A stretch of DNA of 64,000 nt from Deltaproteobacteria bacterium (GCA_002731275.1 PCBK01000110.1:37120-101119), one strand, 5' to 3'; positions 35,233-44,087 are shown, counted from the first letter of the stretch. Program-made: numbers and translations. The notes: a model not told the origin generated them from the sequence alone.

Positions 35233-37389
35233 ATGGAGCATTCATCCATAAAGCAAGAACTTATCTCATTAAAAAAAGAGTACTACGAAGGCGTCATTTC
35301 AGAGCAAGAATACCAAGAGCTACGTAACACACTCATGCAAAGGTGGGATCAACAAAACACCCAAAAAGCGCCAGAACCACAACACGCTTCACATGCTCCT
35401 GCCGATATATTTGCGACATCGTATGCAAGCCCTCCTCAAGAACCACATAAGATAAAACGCAGAACCAACAACATACGAAAAGGTGATACGATTAACGAGC
35501 GCTACCAACTCAAAGAACTTCTGGGGGAAGGTGGCATGGGGAAAGTTTTTCTTGCGCATGATCAAATGCTCGAAAGGGATATTGCGCTGAAACTAATCAG
35601 GCCCGAACTTCACAAAAATGCAACGATCCGCTCACTCTTTCTCGATGAATTAAAACTTACGCAAATGCTCACTCATCCAGGGATTGTGAGAACATACAAT
35701 CTCGAAAAAATGCAAGATCGAGATCTACTTTACTACACAATGGAGTACATTCCAGGCAAACCCCTTCACACCTTTTTCGAGGATAGCTCCGCAGGTGAAA
35801 CATTTTTCTCTCTAAAGGAAGCATTTACCTTTATCGAACATCTTGCGGAAGCGATCGCATACGCTCACAAAATGAAAGTACTCCACAGAGATTTAAAGCC
35901 TGGGAACATTATGGTCACGCCAGACTTTAAAGCAAAAATAATGGACTTTGGGCTCGCCAAGTTGCTTCACACAACGTCACAAGCAAATGATGTCTCAGGA
36001 ACGTTGTTTTATATCGCTCCTGAGCACCTCTATGGCGAAAATCAGCTGTCAAAAACATCAGACATTTACGCATTGGGTGTCATTGCATACCAACTACTCA
36101 CCGGACATCTCCCCATCGGATGGACAAAAGCACCAAGCCAGCTCTCATCGACACTTCCCTCCTCCATAGACAATATCATCCTCAAAGCCATAGAACCACA
36201 AAGAAGCGATCGATACCAAACAGCAGAAGAATTTCTTGCTGCCCTGCAATCCATCTCCAAGTACACACGCTCCTCAAAAGAAGTCTTTGCTGTTCCTCAT
36301 GTACCGACAGTTTACAGAACAAATCATCAAGATTGCGTTGTAATAGCTACAGACGAAGCACATCACCACTTCACTAAGAAGATCACAATTGAGACACCTG
36401 CAGAGTCTTCCATCAATTGGAACGATTGGAGACCACTTCCACTCCCTCCGGCAGAAGAACAGTTTGTGGGAAAACCTGTCATCACAAAACATCCCTCCGG
36501 CCCCATCGAATGTTATCAGACAACACAACGTGGTAACCTGTACATGCAGACTCTCTCCGAACCTGGAACATGGCGTTCAATCCCCTCACCAGAAGGATAT
36601 ACGTACACATCTCATTTCACAGTTGAATACAGGCATGGCAAAAAACAAATTTACGCCGTTTTGGAGAACTCCATCAACCGACAAAAACATCTTTATCGAT
36701 GGGTAAGTGGAGAATGGACAGATTGGCAAGCTCCATGCACCGAAAAAAGTGGACCTGTGGTTGCCCAAGATCTCAATCACGCATGGGTATTTCAGCGATA
36801 CTATGATGATGGTATTTTGTACTACTGTTGGTCTTATCGTCATGAAGACAGTTTTGGTATGTGGCGAAAACTCCCGCATGAATCAGGTGCAAGACACATT
36901 GGAACACCGACAATCTACCACCACAAACCAACAGACAAACTGTTCATATTCTCTCGCACAAACAACAACAAACTCATGTGTATGGGACAACATGCTCCTG
37001 GCTACTTCACAAAAACCTGGATCGATGCAGGCATTCACACAGACCGTGCTCCCGTCATTGTGACCCCTCCAGGAAAAGATGGAGCGATGTACATCGACAT
37101 CTTTGTGCACACACAAGGAGAGCTTCGAACAAACCGACTCAGTGTCGGATTTGGCAACCTGGAATCAACAACACACTCAGGCTCTCTACCAGGAAACGAA
37201 CAAAAGACAACATTTGGTGGCTGGGCAGGAGAGTGGAAAATCATCGACGATTTGGAGTCGGTTAAAGACATCTGCTTTTTTCAACCGATCTTCCAACAAG
37301 TAGATGGACAAAAAACGAAATATACTGCAATCATGCAAACAGGAACCAACAAAGTAAACCCTATCACACATTGCACAATCGAAGTGTGA
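35233..37389 (+). CDS. Ser/Thr protein kinase fused to a lectin-like beta-propeller
   Basis: 718 residues, ATG at 35233 (GAGGAG upstream). Residues 3-40 form a SHOCT-like helical pair (LKKEYYEGVISEQEYQELRN). The Hanks-type kinase covers about 90-350: GEGGMGKV loop (98-105), Lys120, HRDLKPGN (218-225), DFG (238-240) and GTLFYIAPE. The remaining 310 residues contain repeated Trp-rich blades, each with a spacing of about 50 (INWNDWRPLPLPP, GTWRSIPSPEG, GEWTDWQAP, GMWRKLPHE, KTWIDAG, GEWKIID). They resemble the PLL/fucose-lectin type propeller. No membrane helix separates the parts, so both domains would be on the same side. Codon use looks more A/T-rich than that of neighbours, which suggests transfer. 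Ligand and substrate are unknown. Confidence 0.85.
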   Translation: MEHSSIKQELISLKKEYYEGVISEQEYQELRNTLMQRWDQQNTQKAPEPQHASHAPADIFATSYASPPQEPHKIKRRTNNIRKGDTINERYQLKELLGEGGMGKVFLAHDQMLERDIALKLIRPELHKNATIRSLFLDELKLTQMLTHPGIVRTYNLEKMQDRDLLYYTMEYIPGKPLHTFFEDSSAGETFFSLKEAFTFIEHLAEAIAYAHKMKVLHRDLKPGNIMVTPDFKAKIMDFGLAKLLHTTSQANDVSGTLFYIAPEHLYGENQLSKTSDIYALGVIAYQLLTGHLPIGWTKAPSQLSSTLPSSIDNIILKAIEPQRSDRYQTAEEFLAALQSISKYTRSSKEVFAVPHVPTVYRTNHQDCVVIATDEAHHHFTKKITIETPAESSINWNDWRPLPLPPAEEQFVGKPVITKHPSGPIECYQTTQRGNLYMQTLSEPGTWRSIPSPEGYTYTSHFTVEYRHGKKQIYAVLENSINRQKHLYRWVSGEWTDWQAPCTEKSGPVVAQDLNHAWVFQRYYDDGILYYCWSYRHEDSFGMWRKLPHESGARHIGTPTIYHHKPTDKLFIFSRTNNNKLMCMGQHAPGYFTKTWIDAGIHTDRAPVIVTPPGKDGAMYIDIFVHTQGELRTNRLSVGFGNLESTTHSGSLPGNEQKTTFGGWAGEWKIIDDLESVKDICFFQPIFQQVDGQKTKYTAIMQTGTNKVNPITHCTIEV

Positions 37390-37441
37390 ATGGGCTCACG
37401 AAGCAATAACATTGCAACTCACCAGGAGTCGCACGTAAGCT

Positions 37442-37866
37442 ACGCCGAAGGCGTCGAATGCGGGGTTTGGGAAGCGCTGTTTCCCAGGCGGACGTGATCG
37501 GGGTCGCGCACGTCCAGCCAGCCGACTACGCCAAACAGAGCTTTGCAGCCCATAAGCGCCAATGCAAGAAAAAAACTCCAACAAAAAAAAGGTTAGAATG
37601 GGTTCTTTGCAGAGACATTGGCATTGCTCGGACTGGATAGTCCGAGTGTTTTCACTTTCCACACATTTCCTCCTCAAATTCCCTCTCAAATTCCCTTCGT
37701 GACGGAAGTCACGACGCGCACCGCGAGAGTGCTGCGAAGCAACAGTCGAGCATAGGCGGGAGCCGGCGATCCGCCGCATAGCGCTCGGAGAGCGCAACAA
37801 AAGCGATGTGAAGCATCGCAGGGTTCGGGGGCGATGACCCCGAGCGGGTGTGGGCAGCCAGCCCAC
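37442..37866. repeat. Hairpin-rich repeat region D, related to clusters A-C
   Basis: Left part: ACGCC-GAA-GGCGT (37442-37454, reverse complement of the closing hairpin of clusters A-C), TGGGAA/TTCCCA (37468-37486) and GGACGTG/CACGTCC (37490-37515). Right part, almost back to back: CGTGAC-GGAA-GTCACG (37698-37713), CGCG-CAC-CGCG (37715-37725), CGGCG-ATC-CGCCG (37764-37776), GCGCTC-GGA-GAGCGC (37781-37795), GCGATG-TGAAG-CATCGC (37803-37819), CGGGG-N7-CCCCG (37826-37842) and GTGGGC-AGCCA-GCCCAC (37850-37866). The sequence CAAGCGGAGCGCG nearby is the complement of the cluster spacer. No coding sequence covers 37390-37945. GC content is well above the surroundings. Confidence 0.75.
37627..37646 (+). 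terminator. Rho-independent terminator
   Basis: CTCGGACT-GGAT-AGTCCGAG is a perfect eight-pair stem with a tetraloop, followed by TGTTTTC on the plus strand. It lies 240 bases after the kinase stop, downstream of the first hairpin group of region D, so that group would be part of the kinase transcript. Confidence 0.75.
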
Positions 37867-37945
37867 AATGCCAAGCGGAGCGCGGCAGTCGCAGGGGCAA
37901 GCGGAGCGCGCCAGTAAGGGCAAGTTGCCCATACAGAGAGTGGCG

Positions 37946-38749
37946 TCAGCTCTCCTGACAAAAGCGTGTGCCTGGTACAGGTGGGTCAATCGGTGGACCT
38001 GCAAAACACTGTGCGATCTGTCCCCAACGTTTTGCAAAATCGCCCTTCACTGCCAACTGTGTGTCTTGGAGATGACGTGTTTGTGTCACCAAGCGACAAA
38101 AATCCACCGCGCTTCCCTCTACCACATCAGGTGAATCAGGACTGTTCCACTCCCAAAGCTCTCCTTTTGGTGAACGCAAAGACACGTAAATACGATGGGG
38201 AGGTGGGGTCTCACCACGATTTTGAAAGGCAAAAGGGATCGTCAACACACCAAATCGCGCGATGTTTTGAAGACGTTCATGCTCCTCACGATGGACACCA
38301 CACCGATCGTATATTGCCTGACCATGTGCCCACGTCTCCATCTGGCGCGCTGTCATCGCCGAACGAATCGACATAGGTGGACCAAACCACGATAACCTTG
38401 TCTTCATCGGCAATTGTGCACACTTGTTGGCAATACGAAGTCCCTCTTCCCTCCAAATGTCAATGAGCGCGCGACCACGAGGGGAAGGCATCGACTGTTT
38501 TTGCGCTTCGAGCATCGACATCCCCTGCTCCATGCACCGCAACATCGGCAATGCATACTTCTCTTGGAACAACGACTCACCCTCCAATGAACACTCAACC
38601 GCGAGATTCAGGTGATGTAGATGGAGAATGATATCCTCTGTTGTCCATCTTTGGTATTGCGTGGGCTGATAGAGTTCCTGTTCATCGAGAGAATCGACAA
38701 AAAGATAGAGGGCTTCGTGTTCATCTCGAAAATCTTGTGCTTGCTTCAT
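37946..38749 (-). CDS. TIGR03084-family (DinB/maleylpyruvate-isomerase-like) metal-binding protein
   Basis: 267 residues, ATG at 38749 with GAGGAG four bases upstream; a TTG further up would leave no such site. The family pattern is clear: EALYLFVDSLDEQELYQPTQ at the start, TTEDIILHLHHLNLAVE (first metal-binding His region), WFGPPMSIRSAMTARQMETW followed by AHGQ, FGVLTIPFAFQNRGETPPP and DFCRLVTQTRHLQDT near the end. Members bind a divalent metal through three His in a four-helix bundle. Some relatives use mycothiol; the reaction here is unknown. It forms an operon with the Septknot gene, seven bases apart. Confidence 0.88.
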   Translation of the reverse strand: MKQAQDFRDEHEALYLFVDSLDEQELYQPTQYQRWTTEDIILHLHHLNLAVECSLEGESLFQEKYALPMLRCMEQGMSMLEAQKQSMPSPRGRALIDIWREEGLRIANKCAQLPMKTRLSWFGPPMSIRSAMTARQMETWAHGQAIYDRCGVHREEHERLQNIARFGVLTIPFAFQNRGETPPPHRIYVSLRSPKGELWEWNSPDSPDVVEGSAVDFCRLVTQTRHLQDTQLAVKGDFAKRWGQIAQCFAGPPIDPPVPGTRFCQES

Positions 38750-38756
38750 GTGCTCC

Positions 38757-39089
38757 TCAAAAGGGACAGCTCTTGCTTGCGCGACTGGCGTATTTGACAA
38801 AGAACACTTTGAGCTTGGCGCTGGAACTGGAACTGGCCCAATAGATCTTCTTGTCTGCGCGGCTGCTGTATTTGGTTACAAACCACAGACCATCATCTTT
38901 ATTGCTCGCACGGCTGGCATACTTCACAAGATACACCTTGCAATTGGCGCGGCTGGCGTACCTGACTTCATACGCTGTGATGTCCGCGCGACTGCTGTAC
39001 TTCACGTAGTGTACCTTGGTCGCGGATGCTTGGGGAACAAAGAAAAGCAATCCTACCACGATACCCAACAAACACATCCATGATCTCAT
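38757..39089 (-). CDS. Exported Septknot (DUF6150) repeat protein
   Basis: 110 residues, ATG at 39089 after AAAGGAG. The signal peptide MRSWMCLLGIVVGLLFFVPQ is cut after ASA. The mature protein consists of about seven short repeats of the type KVYLVKYASRA (HYVKYSSRAD, YEVRYASRAN, YLVKYASRAS, FVTKYSSRAD, YWASSSSSAK, FFVKYASRAS). This is the pattern of Pfam Septknot (PF19647, former DUF6150). The role is unknown. It is the first gene of a two-gene operon with the TIGR03084 protein. Confidence 0.85.
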   Translation of the reverse strand: MRSWMCLLGIVVGLLFFVPQASATKVHYVKYSSRADITAYEVRYASRANCKVYLVKYASRASNKDDGLWFVTKYSSRADKKIYWASSSSSAKLKVFFVKYASRASKSCPF

Positions 39090-39229
39090 ATCATCTCCTT
39101 TAAACGATTGAATCGTTGCGTTTTCCTTGGAAAGGCTCAAGCCTAACACAAAGCCGACGCAAAACGAAATCGACGGGAAGAATACGAGACCAAAAGATGC
39201 ACAAAGCCAAAGGCCCGCAGGGTTTTTCT

Positions 39230-39258
39230 TTGGAGCGGACAGAGAGGAGATGTATACT
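39230..39258 (+). promoter_or_regulatory. Putative promoter of the ICMT-PAP2 gene
   Basis: TTGGAG (39230-39235) and TATACT (39253-39258) with a 17-bp spacer, 95 bases before the start codon. It lies in the divergent region with the Septknot gene. Confidence 0.45.
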
Positions 39259-39353
39259 GTCCGGCCCGCTTTTGGAATATCTCCCCAAAAGCCAACAAAA
39301 ACATGGACCCATACCGTCGCAGTCCATGACACAGAAAGGAACATGTACGTGAC

Positions 39354-40562
39354 ATGAGCACATCTCCCTCATCAACATTTATCAAGGCCGTTGATATCCT
39401 CGGTTATCAACTGGTCTTTTGGGTGATCATACCCGCTACTCTTTTTGGCCTCGGCTGGTCTGTCGAGCGCGCCCTCCCACTCTACTGGGAACCTGGTGTA
39501 AGAGCCCATCTACTCGCCACACTCTCCATCCTGACGGGTTCCGTCTTGCTGATCGGCGCGCTCACCCAATTACGCATCAAAGGGAGAGGTTTTCCCGTCC
39601 CCATGCTCGCCCCCAAAGTCCTCGTCACAGGCGGCCTGTACGCTGTGATAAGACATCCCCTATACGTCGGCTATACACTGCTATGGTTCGCCATCTCCAT
39701 TCAACTCGCCTCTGTCTGGATGACCGTCATGAGCACCTCTTTGCTCCTGCTCGTGTGGTACACATACGTCGTATACATCGAAGAACCCGACCTACTCCGT
39801 CGTTTTGGTACCCCCTATGAGGAGTACAGGCAACAAACACCACTTTTGCTTCCTCGTACATGGCAGATGTGGCTCTTTCAGGTTGCAGAGACATGGCAAG
39901 CAAAGGTCACCGGGTGGGTGCGAACATCCAAAGAAGATGAACACGATACGATTACACCGACACTGCGTCGGCGATACCTTGGACTTGTGGTCATCATCTA
40001 CGTGTTGTGGATTGTGGGTTATTTTCTGATGGCTTGGGTCTCTTCACACTTCGACGCGACGAGACTACAAAGTCCCCTCGATCGTTGGCTGCCATTTGTC
40101 CCCATCATGAATTACCCCTACATCCTCTGTTATCTCGTTCCACTTGTTCCGTTTTTTACCTTGAAGAGCCAAAAACATCTCAACAGATTGATCGTCACGT
40201 ATGTCATGATGAATCTCGCGGCGTATTGTGTATTTATCGCCTTCCCTGTGGAGACAATCCGCCCACACTTTGAGGTCAACTCTTTTACAACATGGCTGAT
40301 CTCAGTCGTCTATTCAGCGGATACATCGAGAAATTGCTTCCCGAGTCTGCACGCCGCGACGGCGTGGTTTATTTTCCTACATGTAAACAGAGCTTCCAAG
40401 ATATGGGGGGGGATTTTGTTTGTGGCAGCGATCGGTATCAGCGCTGGCGCTGTCCTGATCAAACAACACTACATCGCAGACATCCTGTTTGGTGCCATGC
40501 TCGCGCTGTGGTTTGTCTACGCTTTTGATAGGACCAAACCAACCTCTCAAGGGAGAGGTTGA
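39354..40562 (+). CDS. Membrane protein fusing an isoprenylcysteine-methyltransferase-like domain with a PAP2 phosphatase
   Basis: 402 residues. The ATG at 39354 lies 13 bases after AAAGGA, and a five-codon ATG-TAC-GTG-ACA-TGA frame sits between. The N-terminal half (about 15-165) has five membrane helices and the motif GLYAVIRHPLYVGYTLLW, then EEPDLLRRFGTPYEEYRQQT, typical of PEMT/ICMT/NnrU-like methyltransferases. The C-terminal half (about 205-395) has six helices with PAP2 motifs: SRNCFPSLHAATAWFIF (PSxH region) and KQHYIADILFG (HxxxD). The N-terminal Lys/Arg motif is not evident. It probably modifies and dephosphorylates membrane lipids. The fusion order is unusual. It converges on the GH43 gene with a 16-base overlap. 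Confidence 0.85.
   Translation: MSTSPSSTFIKAVDILGYQLVFWVIIPATLFGLGWSVERALPLYWEPGVRAHLLATLSILTGSVLLIGALTQLRIKGRGFPVPMLAPKVLVTGGLYAVIRHPLYVGYTLLWFAISIQLASVWMTVMSTSLLLLVWYTYVVYIEEPDLLRRFGTPYEEYRQQTPLLLPRTWQMWLFQVAETWQAKVTGWVRTSKEDEHDTITPTLRRRYLGLVVIIYVLWIVGYFLMAWVSSHFDATRLQSPLDRWLPFVPIMNYPYILCYLVPLVPFFTLKSQKHLNRLIVTYVMMNLAAYCVFIAFPVETIRPHFEVNSFTTWLISVVYSADTSRNCFPSLHAATAWFIFLHVNRASKIWGGILFVAAIGISAGAVLIKQHYIADILFGAMLALWFVYAFDRTKPTSQGRG
40541..40560. terminator. Bidirectional terminator hairpin at convergent gene ends
   Basis: AACCTCTC (40541-40548), loop AAGG, GAGAGGTT (40553-40560): an eight-pair stem that includes the final codons of both convergent genes, with the plus-strand stop at its edge. 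It lacks a long T-run in both directions. Confidence 0.5.
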
Positions 40563-42286
40563 GAGAGAGAAGATGGTGCGCTCCTCATCAACGGCCACCC
40601 CCCAGAGAATTGCAACCGATCCACGAGCACAACCCTACCAGGACTTTGTTTGATCTTCCCGCTATACCACGAGTGATAAACATGCACCCAGCTACCTGAC
40701 GGGCCTTTCACAACCGAACCATGTCCAGGTCCAGCCCAGCTCCCCTTACTCACAAGAATTGGTGCGCCCTTCTTTTGGTAGGTCCCCATCGGACTCGTCG
40801 CACGAGCCACGCCCACAGCATAACGACTACTCGCGTAGCCATTGGCGCTGTAAAAGAGATAAAAATAGCCCCCCTGTTGGATCATCCAGGCACCTTCCAC
40901 AAGCGAACCTTCCCAAGAAAGTGTATTGCGCAAGATCGTCTTTGGCTTTCCAATCACGGAGAGTCCATCCTTCGCAAGCTCCTGGATCTTGATCGGTGTC
41001 GACTTGCCAACTGCGTTTCCGTCGACCTTCCACAAGACGTAGTGTTTTCCATTGGATGCCTTAAAGTAATGAGCATCAATCACACCCGGTGCCGGCTCTG
41101 TGATAAGCGGCTTACCAATGTCCTTGTAAGGCCCAAGCGGCTTCGTTGACCAGCCAACACCGATGGCAAAGACACCGTTCACCTTCCTCCTCGCGCTGTA
41201 GTAAATGAGATATCGATTGCCGATTTTGTGTAGCTCAGGCGCCCAAAAGTCTTTTGAAGCCCAAGAGGGATTGGATGCTGTCGTAAAAGCTGTGGTTTTC
41301 TTTGTCCAATGCACAAGATCCGTCGAAGTGTAAATGGGATACCGATAATTCCCCGAAGTACACGACATGTAGTACCTCGCTCCGTCCTTTAACACGCCTG
41401 GATCCGGACAATTCGTAGGATAGACAGGGTTCGCATACAACCCACCACATCCAGCGTATCGGAACGAAAACTGACAGGCATTTTTCCCCTTAAAGTAAGG
41501 TTTCCAACCATTTGAAAGAATGGCGTAAGAGTCACTCCCGTCGTTGATACACTTCCCATCCCATGTCACGACACCACCGGCATCGTCATACTGTGCTGAA
41601 TGGTTGGGTCCATGCATCCAAGCCCCTCCATAAGTCACACGGGTCACACAGTTTTTGGGTCCGTTGCAGCTACCTTTGTACTGCAAAGCGATGACACATG
41701 TCTTTCCCTTGAAGTATGGTTTCCATCCGTTTGAAAGCGTCGCGTAGCCGTTGCCACTGCTATCGACAGTACACTTCCCGTCCCACGTCACACGGTCCTT
41801 TACAACGTCAACGTAAGATGTTCGACCAGCAGGCTTCATCCATGTCGAACCATACGTAATCGTCGTCTGACAGGAAGGTGGAGTCGTATCCTGCACCTGT
41901 TTCTCAACGACGTTCTGTTCAGGTGCTTTTTCAACAATACGTTCAGGAAAAGACTCGACCAAACCCCCGTCAGAAGAGACCACCTCACGAGCAGGCTCAT
42001 CAGGCCGATCCCGTTCGGAGACTGTTTCGGTAACATCCTCAACAGTGGACTCGATCCCTTTATCGGGAGTCTGGGGAACATCGACCACTTGCTCAGCCGC
42101 ATCGTCTTGCTTCACCTGCTCCTCTGGACTCTTTTCAAGATACCCAACACCACACTCCATCGAAGACATCCCATCATGAACAGGCTCACGACCGTCTGGC
42201 GTACTCTGATCAGCACACGAGACAAAAACAGCGCCCAACATAGCCGACAGAGCGATTCCAACAACCAATCGTTTCCAAAACAACAT
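40547..42286 (-). CDS. GH43-family glycoside hydrolase lipoprotein with two tandem N-terminal modules
   Basis: 579 residues, ATG at 42286 with AGAGG upstream. The lipoprotein signal ends FVSC (Cys about 24). An acidic Glu/Asp/Val-rich linker (35-130) follows. Next are two copies of a module of about 65 residues (TYGSTWMKPAGRTSYV and TYGGAWMHGPNHSAQY, each with VTWDGKC and LSNGWKPYFKGK and disulfide-type Cys), likely carbohydrate binding. The catalytic five-bladed propeller begins at TNCPDPGVLKDGARYYM (Asp at about 295), with DFWAPELHKIGNRYLIYYSA and VIDAHYF, and SWEGSLVEGAWM as the probable acid region. GH43 enzymes cleave arabinan/xylan-type linkages. It is a surface-anchored polysaccharide hydrolase; substrate uncertain. 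Confidence 0.88.
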   Translation of the reverse strand: MLFWKRLVVGIALSAMLGAVFVSCADQSTPDGREPVHDGMSSMECGVGYLEKSPEEQVKQDDAAEQVVDVPQTPDKGIESTVEDVTETVSERDRPDEPAREVVSSDGGLVESFPERIVEKAPEQNVVEKQVQDTTPPSCQTTITYGSTWMKPAGRTSYVDVVKDRVTWDGKCTVDSSGNGYATLSNGWKPYFKGKTCVIALQYKGSCNGPKNCVTRVTYGGAWMHGPNHSAQYDDAGGVVTWDGKCINDGSDSYAILSNGWKPYFKGKNACQFSFRYAGCGGLYANPVYPTNCPDPGVLKDGARYYMSCTSGNYRYPIYTSTDLVHWTKKTTAFTTASNPSWASKDFWAPELHKIGNRYLIYYSARRKVNGVFAIGVGWSTKPLGPYKDIGKPLITEPAPGVIDAHYFKASNGKHYVLWKVDGNAVGKSTPIKIQELAKDGLSVIGKPKTILRNTLSWEGSLVEGAWMIQQGGYFYLFYSANGYASSRYAVGVARATSPMGTYQKKGAPILVSKGSWAGPGHGSVVKGPSGSWVHVYHSWYSGKIKQSPGRVVLVDRLQFSGGWPLMRSAPSSLSQPLP

Positions 42287-42527
42287 ATAGACACCTCTCA
42301 ACAGCGATAAGGCCACTGGTATCAACATTTTCAGAGTGAAGACCAAAATAGCACAGACACAAAGTGATGTATACATTCGAAAATGTACGATGTAAGTCAA
42401 CTCCTGCCGAATAGAACCATCAAGACGAAGAGATGATTGATGGAGATCAAAGCTCTCTCCTCGTATCTCTGGTACAAAAGCACTCCCAAAATGCTCGACG
42501 TACGCCAGCGCGAGAGGAGAAAAGCAA

Positions 42528-43241
42528 ATGGGCGCACCCCCCACATCAAATAAGCTCATCCAGTGCGATGACATCTCCGTTCAATACGGAGAACACGTGA
42601 TCTTTGCACACGCCAACGTATCCTTTGAGAGAGGCGCCTTTGTCGCTGTCACAGGTCCAAATGGTTCGGGAAAAACGACCTTTCTGCGGATGCTTCTGAG
42701 GCTCATCCCGACCTCTTCGGGCACACTGCACACAGATTTCCATGAACATTCCGCAGGATACGTCCCTCAGAGTCGACATATCGATCCAATCTATCCCGTC
42801 ACAGCATACGATATCATCGCGATGGGTTTGTACAAAGAGTTAGGATGGTGGAGACGTCTTCAACCCCAACATAAGGAGAAAATCGAGGGCTTGCTCACAC
42901 AATTTGGGCTGCAAGAGGCGGCCTATCAACGATTCTCAGCCCTCTCGGGAGGGATGAAACAAAAAGTTCTCATCGCACGAGCGCTTGTAAGTGGTGCTGA
43001 GGTGTTTATCTTCGACGAGCCGTTTACGGGGCTTGATACGGAGACACAAGAAGAAGTCCTGCACATCATCATGGAGCTGCATCGCGATGGAAAGACCTTG
43101 TTCATGACCCTTCATGGTGCCGATCTTGAAGTCGTCCCCGCCGAGCAGATCTGCCTCGTGAAGGGACAGAGAGTGCAGCTCTGTTCACGTGAAGATTATC
43201 TCAACTCCCACACCACAAGTGAGGTCGACAAACATGTTTGA
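42528..43241 (+). CDS. Metal ABC transporter ATP-binding protein (ZnuC/MntB-like)
   Basis: 237 residues, ATG at 42528 with GAGGAG upstream. Walker A GPNGSGKTT (about 43-51), a Q-loop in SAGYVPQSRHIDPIYPVTAY, the signature LSGGMKQKVLIARAL, Walker B EVFIFDEPFTGLD and the switch His in MTLHGADLE. The VPQSRHIDPxYPVTVxD region is characteristic of ATPases of the Zn/Mn ABC family. The permease gene overlaps its end by eight bases. No periplasmic binding protein is adjacent, so the transporter depends on a distant one. Confidence 0.9.
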   Translation: MGAPPTSNKLIQCDDISVQYGEHVIFAHANVSFERGAFVAVTGPNGSGKTTFLRMLLRLIPTSSGTLHTDFHEHSAGYVPQSRHIDPIYPVTAYDIIAMGLYKELGWWRRLQPQHKEKIEGLLTQFGLQEAAYQRFSALSGGMKQKVLIARALVSGAEVFIFDEPFTGLDTETQEEVLHIIMELHRDGKTLFMTLHGADLEVVPAEQICLVKGQRVQLCSREDYLNSHTTSEVDKHV

Positions 43242-44070
43242 ATCTCTCTCACTGTTCACCTACCCGATCTTGCTCGGTGTCTTGATCGCCACAGTCTCTT
43301 CGCAGCTTGGCGTCTTTGTCCTAACAAAAAGGGTGGTCTTTATTGGCGTCACACTCTCCCAGGTCTCCGCCCTCGGTGTCGCCATCGCCTTGCTCATGAA
43401 GTGGAATCCACAGCTCTGCGCCATCGGTTTATCCGTCCCCATAGCTCTACTCTTGGCGTTCCCATTTGAGACCACTCGTATTCCGCGGGACACGATACTT
43501 GGGATCATCTTCATCGCGGCCTCAGCCTTCTCCATCCTCGTCATGGCCCAGAGCGCTCACGGACTCCAACAGGTCAAAGTCATCCTCTACGGGAATCTTC
43601 TATTTGCCTCCAAGCAGGACTTTTGGGTCTCGTTGTCGTTACTTTTACCTGTCCTTGTGTTCTTCTTGCTCGGCTTACGTCCGACGTTGTTCACATTTTT
43701 GGACAGAGACGCAGCACAAGTCACAGGTGTTCACACTGCCGCCTGGGAATTGGCGTTCTTTCTCGTGCTCGCGCTCGTCATCTCCGTCTCAACAAAGGTC
43801 ACAGGTGCCCTGCTCACCTTCTGCTATCTCGTGATTGGTCCTGCTGTCGGGTTGCTGTTTGGGAACCGTTTTCCCACGACCTTGATCATCTCTTCGTTCT
43901 TTGGTGTGGCGATCACACTCGCGGGTATGGCGCTGTCCTACATCAAGAACCTCCCCACAAGCCATACCATCGCAGGTATCGCAGCGAGTATGCTCGTCGT
44001 ATTATTGCTGCTAAAGTTTCTCTACCGCCTGTTGAGAACCCACACCCTCTCCAATCCCCTCAAAGACTGA
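43234..44070 (+). CDS. Metal ABC transporter permease (ABC-3 family)
   Basis: 278 residues. The ATG at 43234 overlaps the ATPase stop (43239-43241), with GAGG upstream; earlier in-frame GTG readings would run through the ATPase C-terminus. Eight to nine hydrophobic segments. TKRVVFIGVTLSQVSALGVA at about 30-50 is the conserved start of ZnuB/MntC-type permeases, and TKVTGALLTFCYLVIGPAVG is the conserved region near the cytoplasmic coupling helix. It imports Zn2+ or Mn2+ together with the preceding ATPase. It ends 17 bases before the convergent TolC-like gene. Confidence 0.9.
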   Translation: MFESLSLFTYPILLGVLIATVSSQLGVFVLTKRVVFIGVTLSQVSALGVAIALLMKWNPQLCAIGLSVPIALLLAFPFETTRIPRDTILGIIFIAASAFSILVMAQSAHGLQQVKVILYGNLLFASKQDFWVSLSLLLPVLVFFLLGLRPTLFTFLDRDAAQVTGVHTAAWELAFFLVLALVISVSTKVTGALLTFCYLVIGPAVGLLFGNRFPTTLIISSFFGVAITLAGMALSYIKNLPTSHTIAGIAASMLVVLLLLKFLYRLLRTHTLSNPLKD

Positions 44071-44087
44071 CTCCATTCTCGATGAGC

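Noticed and set aside
42287..42574. 96-codon extension of the GH43 lipoprotein
   Set aside because: It would put the lipoprotein signal in the middle of the protein and overlap the start of the ABC ATPase gene.
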